NCBI GenBank assembly: GCA_049595035.1
Contig: JBMYKD010000010.1
Coordinates: forward strand, 1 to 64,000
Reading direction: 5' to 3'
From: UBA12202 sp049595035
Lineage (GTDB): Bacteria > Pseudomonadota > Alphaproteobacteria > Puniceispirillales > UBA1172
Length of the DNA stretch: 64,000 nt
Shown: positions 36,259 through 45,340 of the stretch, in pieces
Position numbering within the stretch: the first letter of the stretch is position 1
How the letters are laid out: each line of letters starts with the position of its first letter
Position numbers and translations under genes: made by a program
Notes under the pieces: model-generated
The model's database searches: none
What the model was told of the DNA's origin: nothing
Seen by the model: only the letters and a program-made list of their open reading frames with translations

Positions 36259-37572
36259 CTATCCTGCACCCGGTTGTCGAATATTATCAGGAAGCCATGT
36301 TGCTAATTCAGGGAACATGATGAGCACAAATACCATCAGCACCATGATAAAGAACATAGGCAAACCAGCACGGGCAATAAAGCTCATTTCATGGCCTGTC
36401 ATGCCTTGCAGGACAAACAGGTTAAATCCGATTGGCGGTGTAATTTGTGCCATTTCCACCACAACAACAATGAAAATCCCGAACCAGATCATATCAATGC
36501 CCGCATCACGGATCATGGGTTCAACCACTGCCATGGTCAACACAACCGATGATATACCATCAAGGAACATACCAAGAATGATATAGAATATCAGCAAAAC
36601 CATAAGCAATTCAAAACGGCTCAGATTCCAGTCAGCAATCAGATTGGCCAGCCCCCGCGGCAAACCAGTAAAGCCCATTGATAACGATAAAAAAGCGGCA
36701 CCAGCAAGAATAAGAGCAATCATGGCAGAGGTTCTGGTTGCCCCCATCAAACTGGAAGAAAAACTTTTCCATGTTAATGTGCCCTGTGTCGCGGCTAAGA
36801 TAAGCGCACCAATAACACCAAAGGCCGCTGCCTCGGTTGCGGTGGCAAACCCAAAAAACATCGACCCGATCACAACAAGAATTAAACAGATCACCGGTAT
36901 CAGAAACCGTGAATTACGGATTTTTTCCATAAAACTCATCCGCTCATCCAATACCGGATTCCAGTTCCGTGCTAACTTTGCATATATGGCTACATAGGCC
37001 ATGAACATGGCCGCCAGCACCAGCCCCGGAAAGACACCAGCAAAGAATAGTTTCTTGATCGACTCGTTAATCGTCACCCCATAGACAATCAGCGTCAAAG
37101 ATGGCGGGATCATCAAGCCTAATGTCGCCGCCCCGGCCAGCGTTCCGATTACCATATGTTCAGGGTAATCACGCCGCCTTAATTCCGGAATGGACATTTT
37201 ACCAACAGTTGTCAGTGTTGCCGCTGATGAACCTGATACAGCGGCAAAAACCGTACAGCCAACAATATTAGTATGGACAAGTCCACCCGGAAAACGGGAC
37301 ATCCACGGCGCCAGACCACGGAACATATCTTCGGAAAGCCGCGTCCGGTATAGTATTTCACCCATCCAGATAAATAATGGTAATGCCGTCAGAGTCCATG
37401 AGGATGAAGCCGACCATATTGTTGTCATCATGACATCACCAACAGGACGAGTGGTGAATAATTCCATCCCAACCCAGGCAACGCCAACAAGTGACAAACC
37501 TACCCAGACGCCTGTACCCAGTAGGGTAAACATGACAAATAGAAACAGGATAATGACAGATATATTTTCCAT
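36259..37572 (-). CDS. dctM: TRAP transporter large permease (DctM type)
   Basis: A 437-residue integral membrane protein with about 12 hydrophobic segments and family landmarks near FAAVSGSSAATLTTVGKMSIPE, GTLAGAATLGLMIPPS and the C-terminal ITPPIGFNLFVLQGM. It forms the sodium-coupled translocation channel of a tripartite transporter with the small subunit 17 bases upstream and the periplasmic receptor further up. The solute is unknown; the adjoining racemase-type gene hints at a dicarboxylate or ectoine-like compound. Confidence 0.93.
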   Translation of the reverse strand: MENISVIILFLFVMFTLLGTGVWVGLSLVGVAWVGMELFTTRPVGDVMMTTIWSASSSWTLTALPLFIWMGEILYRTRLSEDMFRGLAPWMSRFPGGLVHTNIVGCTVFAAVSGSSAATLTTVGKMSIPELRRRDYPEHMVIGTLAGAATLGLMIPPSLTLIVYGVTINESIKKLFFAGVFPGLVLAAMFMAYVAIYAKLARNWNPVLDERMSFMEKIRNSRFLIPVICLILVVIGSMFFGFATATEAAAFGVIGALILAATQGTLTWKSFSSSLMGATRTSAMIALILAGAAFLSLSMGFTGLPRGLANLIADWNLSRFELLMVLLIFYIILGMFLDGISSVVLTMAVVEPMIRDAGIDMIWFGIFIVVVVEMAQITPPIGFNLFVLQGMTGHEMSFIARAGLPMFFIMVLMVFVLIMFPELATWLPDNIRQPGAG

Positions 37573-37589
37573 GATATGGATTATCCTTT

Positions 37590-38102
37590 CTATTCGATTG
37601 AAGTGCTGTGAATACGATCACGGCCAGTAAATAATAATGAAATCAGATTATCAGTAAGAGCAATGGCAAGGATAATGGACCCTATGACCATGGTGGATTG
37701 GGGTATCCATAGTAATGTTGCATCCTGACCTTGAGATATGTCTTTAAATTTCCACGACCAATAGGTAAAACGCCACGCATAATAAGACACATACCAGCCA
37801 ACCATGGAAGCGATAGTAAAACACCACAGATTTAACAACCAGCTGATCCGTGCCGGCACCGCATTGAGCAAGATAGAAACACGGATATGTGAGCCATGAT
37901 TAAGAGCACTGGCAAAAGCAAGAAAGCTAGCCGCCGCCATGGAATAACCAGCATATTCAGGAGCGCCGGGAAAAATCTCACCCGTCCAGCGCGCCACCAT
38001 CTGAACCACAATCAATGTCAGGATGGCAATCAAGAAACATGCGGCAAGGATGCTTGATATCAGATAAAGGCCATTAAGACCCTTTCTTAACACCTTTAAC
38101 AT
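37590..38102 (-). CDS. dctQ: TRAP transporter small permease (DctQ type)
   Basis: A 170-residue protein with four predicted membrane helices and the usual position between the receptor and the large permease. The ATG is preceded by a purine-rich GGGGGAGAAG. It stabilises or couples the large permease DctM. Sequence of these subunits varies greatly, so order and topology carry the call. A 147-base gap with a hairpin separates it from the receptor gene. Confidence 0.88.
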   Translation of the reverse strand: MLKVLRKGLNGLYLISSILAACFLIAILTLIVVQMVARWTGEIFPGAPEYAGYSMAAASFLAFASALNHGSHIRVSILLNAVPARISWLLNLWCFTIASMVGWYVSYYAWRFTYWSWKFKDISQGQDATLLWIPQSTMVIGSIILAIALTDNLISLLFTGRDRIHSTSIE

Positions 38103-38173
38103 CTTCTCCCCCTCTTGCTGGATGGTTATTTACATCCAGCCCCTGATGATCTTACGACCATAATTTTTATAAA

Positions 38174-38198
38174 GATGACAGAGCGTATCTCTGTCATC
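38174..38198 (-). terminator. Hairpin between receptor and permease genes of the TRAP operon
   Basis: GATGACAGAG and CTCTGTCATC make a perfect 10-bp stem around a 5-base loop. On the minus strand it comes after the dctP stop and before dctQ, followed by TTTATAAAAATTA, a weak U-tract. It likely acts as a partial terminator or 3'-end stabiliser that keeps receptor mRNA in excess of permease mRNA. Confidence 0.55.
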
Positions 38199-38249
38199 TC
38201 GAAGATTTGCGTTTAGAATATGCAAAAAACAGAAGACCGGTAAGGCCGT

Positions 38250-39239
38250 TTATTGCATTGCGTTGAAACTATCAACAATGGCCTGACCTTCTGCACCTGC
38301 AGCTTTCAGCCAGTCTGATGTCATAGTCGCACCAATGTCTTTCAATTCATTCTGCAGGGTATCACCAGCAGGTTCAACGGTCATGCCACCAGCACGAAGT
38401 CCGGCAAGGGTGAAACCTGTATATTCTTTTGAACGCCATGTACCGGCATATTCAGCCAGTTCGGCACATCCACGGATCACATTCTGATTTGCCGCGCTCG
38501 TGCTATCCCAGACAGAGGAATTCACCATCACATAGTTACGCGGAAGCCATGCATCCACCTCATAGAAATGTGTCAGGGATTCCCAGATTTTACGGTCATA
38601 TCCCGTTGCCCCCGAAGACACCATGGATTCCACTACTCCAGTAGCAAAAGCCTGTGAGATTTCAGCCGCCTCAATCACCACAGGAAGCATGCCTGTTAAT
38701 TCTGCCAGACGTGTTGTGGTGTTGTTATATGAACGGAATTTAATCCCTTCCATATCGGCAACCGAATTGATTTCCTTTTTGAAATACAGTCCTTGTGGTG
38801 GCCATGGCACCGCATAGAGTAATGTGAGATTCTGATCTGACAGTGTTTTTTCGATGCTAGGCTTTGCCGCTTTCCAGAGGTTATCTGCATCATCAAATGA
38901 TGTGGCCAGAAATGGCACGGAATCATAACCAAAAATAGCATTTTCATTCTGGTGACCAGATAGTAGCCTTTCACCAATGGGAACCTGACCTGTTTGAACA
39001 GCGCGCTTGATATCAGCACCTTTAATCAGTGAACCAGAGGGATGCGTGACAATTTCAATCTCACCGCCAGTGCCTGTTGTGACACATTTTCCAAACTCAG
39101 CGGCAGTCACCGAATGAAAGTTTGATCCGCTATATGCCAGTGGCATATCCCAGACTTCAGCTTTTGCAAATGTAGACATGGTCATGCATAACCCCGCGGC
39201 AAGCACGGTAGATGCAATGTTTTTGCTGGTAAAATTCAT
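38250..39239 (-). CDS. dctP: TRAP transporter periplasmic solute-binding protein (DctP type)
   Basis: A 329-residue secreted receptor. Residues 1-27 form a signal peptide (ending MSTFAKA). The conserved arginine that usually grips a carboxylate is in GIKFRSYN, and the fold landmarks around EISQAFATGVVESMVSS are typical. AGGGAGG lies seven bases upstream of the ATG. As first gene of dctPQM plus the racemase-type gene, it defines what this island imports; the ligand almost certainly has a carboxylate but is otherwise unknown. Confidence 0.92.
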   Translation of the reverse strand: MNFTSKNIASTVLAAGLCMTMSTFAKAEVWDMPLAYSGSNFHSVTAAEFGKCVTTGTGGEIEIVTHPSGSLIKGADIKRAVQTGQVPIGERLLSGHQNENAIFGYDSVPFLATSFDDADNLWKAAKPSIEKTLSDQNLTLLYAVPWPPQGLYFKKEINSVADMEGIKFRSYNNTTTRLAELTGMLPVVIEAAEISQAFATGVVESMVSSGATGYDRKIWESLTHFYEVDAWLPRNYVMVNSSVWDSTSAANQNVIRGCAELAEYAGTWRSKEYTGFTLAGLRAGGMTVEPAGDTLQNELKDIGATMTSDWLKAAGAEGQAIVDSFNAMQ

Positions 39240-39368
39240 AAATAACCTCCCTTAAATATGATTTTTTAATTTTAAGGATTTCATTCAACCTGATTTTTTC
39301 ATATCCGGCAAGCATATTCCTGCCCCGAAAGGTACCATGACATAGCATCAGATCAATATATCAAAAGG

Positions 39369-40664
39369 TTAGTTTAGAAAGCGGCGCATATCATAAGCGG
39401 ATAAATCCATATTCGGATGAATATCAGATGCCAGCATAGCCAGTATCTGGCCTGTTTTGGCACCGCCTGTCAAACCGACATGATGATGCCCAAACCCCAT
39501 AAAAACGCCCTTTATTTCAGGCACCTCACCAATGACGGGAATAGAATCCGTTGGTGCCGGTCGGTGCCCCATCCAGCGTGTTTCTTCCGCCCATGTCAAA
39601 TCAGGCATATATTGCCTGACATTATGCATCAATAGCCGGAACGGGGCTTCTGATGCCGCTGCTTTAAGGCCGCCGAACTCTACAATTCCAGCCAGTCTAA
39701 TCCGGTCTTTCATCGGGCTGACAACAAACTTTCCAGCAACAACCATCAATGGTGTTTTGGGTTTAGCATTTGGATGCCATAATTCAATATGATAGCCACG
39801 CTCTGCTTCCAGCGGAATGGATATACCAAGCTGTTTTGCCAATGTGCCCGACCATGCCCCCATAGCCAGAATAACCCGATCTGCCGGCAATGCTTCACCA
39901 CCTGTTCTGATGCCCGTAACATGGCCATTTTCATGACTGATAGCATCAACATCAGCGGTGATCATACGGCCGCCTCTTTCTTCAAAAACCTTTACCAGAT
40001 CAGCGATATAATCACCGGGACTGAGAATCATGCCATGATTTTGCATGGCCACGGCAAAACGGTGGCTATCGGCCATAAACGGATCATAAGCGGTAAAGGC
40101 TTCGTTTTCGTATTCTATCCATTCATGGCCAAGTGCTTTGCGCAGATCCCACATCGCCTTATCTGCCTCGAAACCCGATCTGTCCTTGAAAATATAAGTA
40201 TAGTCGCATGGTCTGATCCACCGTTCCGCTTGAGTACCTGCCGCTAATGCCTGATGATCCTGCAAAGATTGCCCGATAATCGGATTAAGTGCTTCAGCAA
40301 TCCGCTGGGTGTCGGCCATATTCGCATGCCGTAAATATGGAATAAGCCATGGCATTAATTTCGGCAGGTACCGCCACCGTAAAAATAATGGCTGAAGCGG
40401 GTCAAAAAGCATTTTGGGGGCTTTTCGCATAATGCCGGGGGTGGTGACAGGTATGACAGATGATGACGCCAGAATACCCGCATTACCAAAACTGGTTCCA
40501 CCAGCTGGCCCTGCCCGATCAATTAATGTGACCTGATGACCATATTCCTGCATGCGCATGGCGGCGGCAATGCCTACCATACCGGCACCGACAACAATCA
40601 CAGAATAGGCTTCCACGTCATTTTTCTTCGTTTTATTTTTTTCTATCTGTCTAGCATTAGTCAT
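39369..40664 (-). CDS. FAD-dependent D-amino-acid dehydrogenase-like oxidase (DadA family)
   Basis: Flavoprotein of 431 residues in the DAO/DadA family. The dinucleotide motif is VIVVGAGMVGIAAAMRM near residue 25 and the closing signature is MGFGHHHVGLTGGAKTG. Such enzymes oxidise D-amino acids or N-alkyl amino acids (including hydroxyproline and demethylated betaines). The start region overlaps the stop of the enolase-superfamily gene by four bases, and the TRAP receptor gene follows after 129 bases, so this enzyme probably acts on the imported solute or a product of its epimerisation. Confidence 0.87.
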   Translation of the reverse strand: MTNARQIEKNKTKKNDVEAYSVIVVGAGMVGIAAAMRMQEYGHQVTLIDRAGPAGGTSFGNAGILASSSVIPVTTPGIMRKAPKMLFDPLQPLFLRWRYLPKLMPWLIPYLRHANMADTQRIAEALNPIIGQSLQDHQALAAGTQAERWIRPCDYTYIFKDRSGFEADKAMWDLRKALGHEWIEYENEAFTAYDPFMADSHRFAVAMQNHGMILSPGDYIADLVKVFEERGGRMITADVDAISHENGHVTGIRTGGEALPADRVILAMGAWSGTLAKQLGISIPLEAERGYHIELWHPNAKPKTPLMVVAGKFVVSPMKDRIRLAGIVEFGGLKAAASEAPFRLLMHNVRQYMPDLTWAEETRWMGHRPAPTDSIPVIGEVPEIKGVFMGFGHHHVGLTGGAKTGQILAMLASDIHPNMDLSAYDMRRFLN

Positions 40665-41806
40665 GATTTATATTCCAAATGCCATGATTGAATAGAATAG
40701 TGGTTTATTTTTTCCAGATCTGGATCAATACCAAGACCATCACCATCAGGCAAAATAACGTGGCCGTCAATAATCGGAAACGGGGCGGCTAGAATGTCTT
40801 CATTCAGATAATATTTGGCTTGATAAAACTCACATCCCAAAGTGATATTCGGGGTAGCAGCAATCATATGTGTACCTGCCAGATGGGCAATGCCAGCTTC
40901 AAACATATCACCACCATAAGCGGCCAAGCCTTTTGCTTCGGCTAATGCGGCGATATGCCGGGCTTTTGTCAGCCCGCCTGATTTCATGATCTTTATGGAA
41001 ACCCCATCGCATATCTCTTCTGCAATGGCGCGGTGCATATCAGCCAGACTGAAAACCGATTCATCTGCCAGCAAAGGGACAGATAAGGACTGGCGCAGTC
41101 GCCGCATGGCATCAAAATGCCTTGCTGGTACAGGCTGTTCAATAAAATCAGGAGAAAATTCAGCCACGTCGCGCAACTTTGCTTCCGCGCCATAGGGCGA
41201 TAACCCCTGATTGTAATCCACCCTGATATTGAGATCGGGGTAATTTTTCCGCAAGGTTTCCAGTCGCATGATATCAAACTGGTGATCAGAAAACCCTGTC
41301 TTGAGTTTAACAGTATTAACATGATCTGCTTGCAGGCGTTCCACCAGCGCCAGATCAGCCTCAAAATCCGGATTAGCTAGCGAACAGGATAGGGGGATCT
41401 GTCGTCGTACTATGCCGCCCAGCATATCAGCTACCTGAACACCCAGTGCTTTGCCTGAAGCATCAAGAAGCGCGGTTTCTAACGCCGCTTTTGCTTCTGT
41501 TGCATGAGCAACCGCATATTCAAGCTGATGGCATATGGCTTGCCTGTCGCTGAGGGGACGACCTAACACCAGAGGCGGGAAATACCGCGTCAAGGCGGCA
41601 AGGCTAGCTTCAACTGATCCGGTAAAGACCACCCATGGCGATGCTTCGCCATAGCCTTTTATACCGCCTGATGTCTCACATTCCAGCAGACCGATATCAA
41701 TGATCTGATCAACGCGCCCAATGCCATGATCACGCGCCGATAATACCGGCAGTTGCAGATGCCAGACACGCATCCCTGTAATGCGTTCTTCATCCAGCCG
41801 CGACAT
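40661..41806 (-). CDS. Enolase-superfamily enzyme, muconate-lactonizing subgroup
   Basis: A 381-residue (beta/alpha)8 enzyme. Catalytic lysines are Lys167 and Lys169 (VKLKTG) and Lys272/Lys275 (IKIMKSGG). Magnesium ligands are Asp197 (RVDYNQG), Glu223 (IEQPV) and Asp248 (LADES). Two opposed lysines are the mark of racemases, epimerases, cycloisomerases and cis-3-hydroxyproline dehydratase. Its position between a ThDP enzyme and a DadA-like oxidase would fit epimerisation of an amino acid or betaine before oxidation. Exact reaction undetermined. Confidence 0.87.
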   Translation of the reverse strand: MSRLDEERITGMRVWHLQLPVLSARDHGIGRVDQIIDIGLLECETSGGIKGYGEASPWVVFTGSVEASLAALTRYFPPLVLGRPLSDRQAICHQLEYAVAHATEAKAALETALLDASGKALGVQVADMLGGIVRRQIPLSCSLANPDFEADLALVERLQADHVNTVKLKTGFSDHQFDIMRLETLRKNYPDLNIRVDYNQGLSPYGAEAKLRDVAEFSPDFIEQPVPARHFDAMRRLRQSLSVPLLADESVFSLADMHRAIAEEICDGVSIKIMKSGGLTKARHIAALAEAKGLAAYGGDMFEAGIAHLAGTHMIAATPNITLGCEFYQAKYYLNEDILAAPFPIIDGHVILPDGDGLGIDPDLEKINHYSIQSWHLEYKS

Positions 41807-41809
41807 GAT

Positions 41810-43498
41810 CTAAGCAACCCATTCTGATACTGGTGCCGCCGCTTCATGCAGAGGCTGGCTTATAACATCAATCAGGGTCGGGCCATCATGAGCCAGAGCT
41901 TCACGCATGACTGATGGCAGATCAGCCGGATTTTCTACACGCCAGCTTTTTATGCCATAGGCACTGGCCACGGCCGCATGATCGGTTCGGTCAAAATCAA
42001 CATTATGATACCGCGCCCCGAAACCGGATTTCTGGCCAGCCTTAATCCACCCATAGACAGCGTTTGAAAACACAATCGACGTGATCGGCATCTTATAGCG
42101 CATCATGGTTTCAAACTCACCAACACAGAAACCAAATGACCCATCACCCATCAAGGCCACGGTCTTCACCGATGGATTGCCAATATGTGCCCCCATTGCC
42201 GCCGCCATACCAAAGCCAAGCGCACCATGGGCCCGATTGCTGATAAAGACGCGGCCATCCCGCCGCCAGCGATAATGCGCCGATACATAAGGACATGGTG
42301 TCCCCGGATCAGCCACAACGATTGTATCATCATCACATTCTGATGCCAGATGGTGAATCACCGCTTCTGGCGTTATCGGCATCTGGCTTGACATGGCAAG
42401 CGGTTCAAACGCCGCCCATTTTGCCGCCCATGCCGCCGCCGCCCGCGCCTTTCCATCAAAATCAGGCCGTTCATCATAGCCTTCTATGACCTGAATTAAT
42501 CCTCTAAGAGCAAGTTTGGCATCTGCTATGATGCTGGCATCTGTTTGATAATTTGCCCCCGGTACCATCGGATCGCTATCTATATGCAAAATGGTTTTAT
42601 CATGTGATGGACTGCGCCAACGTTCCGTCGTGACAGAACCGGCACGACAGCCGACAAATAATACCAGATCAGCCGCATCAACCAGTGCCCGCGTAGATGC
42701 AACCCCACCATTTGAACCAACAACACCAACCGCGCAAGCATGCGTTTCAGCAATAACCCCCTGCCCTGATACGGTTGTGGCCACTGGCATATTCAGCATT
42801 TCCGCCAATTGTGCCACTTCCGGCATAGCACCAGATAGCAAAGGCCCACCGCCACAAATCATGACGGGCTGTTTAGCCGCCAGCAATTTATTCGCCATGA
42901 TGTCCAGCTCATCAGGCTGTGCGGCGGCGCGTGCTGCCGGAAATGACGTATGATGCTTATCTGCCCAGATCAAATCCGGATCAATCGGGGCTTTCTGGGT
43001 ATCAAAGGGAAGCGCCAGATGCGCAGAACCCGGACGACCGGTTGTCATGGCACGAAACGCCATCCGCATTTGCGCCGGTAATTGATTGACCTGATCAAGC
43101 GATCCATTCCATTTCGTTACCGGTGCGAATAATGCCGGTTGATCCAGTTCGGTCAGCGGATACTTACCCCGTGATGTTGTTGCCACATCGGTGGTAATAG
43201 CCAGAATAGGGATTGAGCTTTCCCCCGCTTCAACAAGCGCTGGCAGAATATAAGTCGCCCCACCACCAGATGGCCCTTCACATATGCCGGGTTTGCCGGT
43301 GACTCTGGCATAGCCATCAGCCATATATCCGGCATGACGTTCATCACGGGTTAAAATATGGGTCATGCCATGATCAAGACGTGCCATTGCATCATAGAAT
43401 GGCAATGTTGTATCCCCGCAAAGACCAAAAATATGCTTCACCTCATAGGCTTCAAGCATCCTTACCATGGCTTCAGCGCCATTCATCTGATTCTTCAT
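41810..43498 (-). CDS. Thiamine-diphosphate-dependent enzyme (acetolactate-synthase-like)
   Basis: A 562-residue ThDP enzyme with three domains: PYR (catalytic Glu53 in RDERHAG), central, and PP with the MGDGSFGF...NAVYGWIK metal/ThDP motif. No regulatory subunit gene is near, so it is not the biosynthetic acetolactate synthase; benzoylformate-decarboxylase-like, sulfopyruvate-decarboxylase-like or carboligase roles are open. It begins the minus-strand run of ThDP enzyme, enolase-superfamily enzyme (3 bases apart) and DadA-like oxidase. It may decarboxylate the 2-oxo acid formed by the oxidase. Confidence 0.87.
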   Translation of the reverse strand: MKNQMNGAEAMVRMLEAYEVKHIFGLCGDTTLPFYDAMARLDHGMTHILTRDERHAGYMADGYARVTGKPGICEGPSGGGATYILPALVEAGESSIPILAITTDVATTSRGKYPLTELDQPALFAPVTKWNGSLDQVNQLPAQMRMAFRAMTTGRPGSAHLALPFDTQKAPIDPDLIWADKHHTSFPAARAAAQPDELDIMANKLLAAKQPVMICGGGPLLSGAMPEVAQLAEMLNMPVATTVSGQGVIAETHACAVGVVGSNGGVASTRALVDAADLVLFVGCRAGSVTTERWRSPSHDKTILHIDSDPMVPGANYQTDASIIADAKLALRGLIQVIEGYDERPDFDGKARAAAAWAAKWAAFEPLAMSSQMPITPEAVIHHLASECDDDTIVVADPGTPCPYVSAHYRWRRDGRVFISNRAHGALGFGMAAAMGAHIGNPSVKTVALMGDGSFGFCVGEFETMMRYKMPITSIVFSNAVYGWIKAGQKSGFGARYHNVDFDRTDHAAVASAYGIKSWRVENPADLPSVMREALAHDGPTLIDVISQPLHEAAAPVSEWVA

Positions 43499-43585
43499 TT
43501 TTGCTCCCCTTACTCACTTTATCTTTACCTAATAGTTTTTTTTGCTCAAGCCATTTTCTCAATTGATATCGGACTTGCCGGATGA

Positions 43586-44377
43586 GTGGAATTAGCGCAT
43601 CATGAATATATGAACACTTCAAAGCATCAAGATGATCAGAACATTACTAATCCCGCCATAGCCAGAGGGGGTAAAGCGGTTTATGGTGCTTCTGTTGGTA
43701 TTCTGATGCTGGAAGCGCAATTTCCGCGTATTCCGGGGGATATGGGAAACGCCCTCAGCTGGCCGTTTCCTGTTCACTATAACATTGTGCGCGGGGCATC
43801 ACCTGATCTGGTGGTGCGTCGCCGGGCAGAAAATATGCTGACCCCTTTTATTAATGCCGCGCGTGAGTTAGTGGCTGACGGGGTTGACGGGATTACAACC
43901 AATTGTGGTTTTCTGTCATTATTTCAGGCTGAACTGGCGGCGGCTGTCTCAGTTCCGGTCATGACGTCATCTTTAATGCAGTGGGATATGGTTTCCCGTC
44001 TTATGCCACATGGAAAACGCCCCGGCATTCTCACGATTAATGCATCCAGTTTGAGCCCTGATCATCTCAAATCTGCTGGTGTTCCACTGGACGCACCTAT
44101 TGTCACCACAGAAGGCCGGCGTGAGTTTACCCGCGCCATTCTGGATAATGAGCCGGAAATGAATATTGATCTGGCCCGTCAGGATAATATTGATGCCGCT
44201 GTTGAACTGGCAAGAGATGAACATATTGGTGGCATTATTCTGGAATGTACAAATATGATCCCCTATGCTGCGGATATTCGCGCGGCAACCCATTTACCCG
44301 TCTATTCCATTTATAATATGGTGATGTGGTTTCAGGCCAGTTTGCGGCCACCCCATTTCCCACCACATGACAGATAG
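43586..44377 (+). CDS. Asp/Glu-racemase-superfamily protein (hydantoin-racemase-like)
   Basis: Protein of 263 residues from a GTG at 43586, or 255 from the ATG at 43610; neither has a clear ribosome site. Candidate catalytic cysteines are Cys107 (TTNCGFL) and Cys221 (LECTNM), spaced as in cofactor-independent racemases and lyases. It is divergent from the ThDP enzyme gene and followed after 10 bases by a membrane carrier gene. It is a different subgroup from the EutA-like protein at 35443. The substrate is presumably an acidic compound of this island. Confidence 0.8.
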   Translation: MELAHHEYMNTSKHQDDQNITNPAIARGGKAVYGASVGILMLEAQFPRIPGDMGNALSWPFPVHYNIVRGASPDLVVRRRAENMLTPFINAARELVADGVDGITTNCGFLSLFQAELAAAVSVPVMTSSLMQWDMVSRLMPHGKRPGILTINASSLSPDHLKSAGVPLDAPIVTTEGRREFTRAILDNEPEMNIDLARQDNIDAAVELARDEHIGGIILECTNMIPYAADIRAATHLPVYSIYNMVMWFQASLRPPHFPPHDR

Positions 44378-44387
44378 GTGATCATTA

Positions 44388-45329
44388 ATGTTACGGTTGC
44401 TTGAATGGCTAGGCCGTCATGCCATGCTTGTTTTGCCGGCGGGCATTGTGGTGGCGATGATGCTTCCCGAAACCGATGCCCCCATTACCCTGATCGTTCC
44501 ACCACTGATTGCCATGATTTACACGGTCACATTTATCCGGATGGATTTACCTGCCCTGTTGCGTGACATGCTGACCCCGATTGAAATATTACGGCAATTG
44601 CTTATCGCCGGATTTATTCTCATCATTATGCCATTATTATTGATTGGGGGCTGTGTTCTGGCAGGTGTTGATATGGCATTGCTACCATCTGCTACATGGT
44701 ATGCGGTTGCCCCGCCTATTGCATCAACCGCATGGATATGTGGGATTATGGGATTAAGCCTTCCTACGGCTATGCGTGTGATCGTGATGACAAGCCTGCT
44801 GGCACCTTTTACGGGGCCTTTTATGGCTGGACTAATATTACCCAATGCCGTCAGCATATCTTCATTAACCATGTTTTTTAATCTGGCGGCAATGATCTTT
44901 GCCGGTGTTATACTGGCTTTGATTGGTCAGATGATATTGGGTAAGGCACAGATTGAAAGGCATTCTCGCCGATTTGACGGGCTCGCCGCCATCACCATGC
45001 TGGTTTTCCTCATCCCTGTTTTTAATGGTATTCCGCGGCAAATGTTTAATCTGCCTGTTCTGGCGGGGAAACTGCTATTGCTGGCTATGATATTGAACTT
45101 TTCCACCCAGTTGATTTTGATGCTGGTGGCGCGATTATCACCTGTCCGACATGGCCGCAATCTGGCATCAGTGCTTGCTGTATTAAGCGGCAACCGCAAT
45201 GTCGGGCTTTATTATGGCGCCTTGCCGGTGGATCCCATATTCGGGATGTTCACGGCCCTATATCAGGTTCCTCTTTATCTTACGCCGCTTTTGATGAGCC
45301 GGGTGCGACGGCTGATGGGTCTTGTTTAG
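44388..45329 (+). CDS. Bile-acid/sodium-symporter-fold (BASS-like) membrane carrier
   Basis: A 313-residue membrane protein with nine or ten hydrophobic helices and the two-domain repeat seen in BASS carriers; the stretch APPIASTAWICGIMGLSLPTA and the C-terminal LAVLSGNRNVGLYYGALP match the crossover regions. These carriers import organic anions or 2-oxo acids with sodium. It shares an operon with the racemase-type gene and gives this island a second transporter besides the TRAP system. Family fit is moderate; substrate unknown. Confidence 0.75.
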   Translation: MLRLLEWLGRHAMLVLPAGIVVAMMLPETDAPITLIVPPLIAMIYTVTFIRMDLPALLRDMLTPIEILRQLLIAGFILIIMPLLLIGGCVLAGVDMALLPSATWYAVAPPIASTAWICGIMGLSLPTAMRVIVMTSLLAPFTGPFMAGLILPNAVSISSLTMFFNLAAMIFAGVILALIGQMILGKAQIERHSRRFDGLAAITMLVFLIPVFNGIPRQMFNLPVLAGKLLLLAMILNFSTQLILMLVARLSPVRHGRNLASVLAVLSGNRNVGLYYGALPVDPIFGMFTALYQVPLYLTPLLMSRVRRLMGLV

Positions 45330-45340
45330 CCTTCCACCGT

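Noticed and set aside
43586..44377. Reading the two Asp/Glu-racemase-type genes as recent duplicates
   Set aside because: The motifs around the cysteines and the overall sequence differ too much; they belong to different subgroups.
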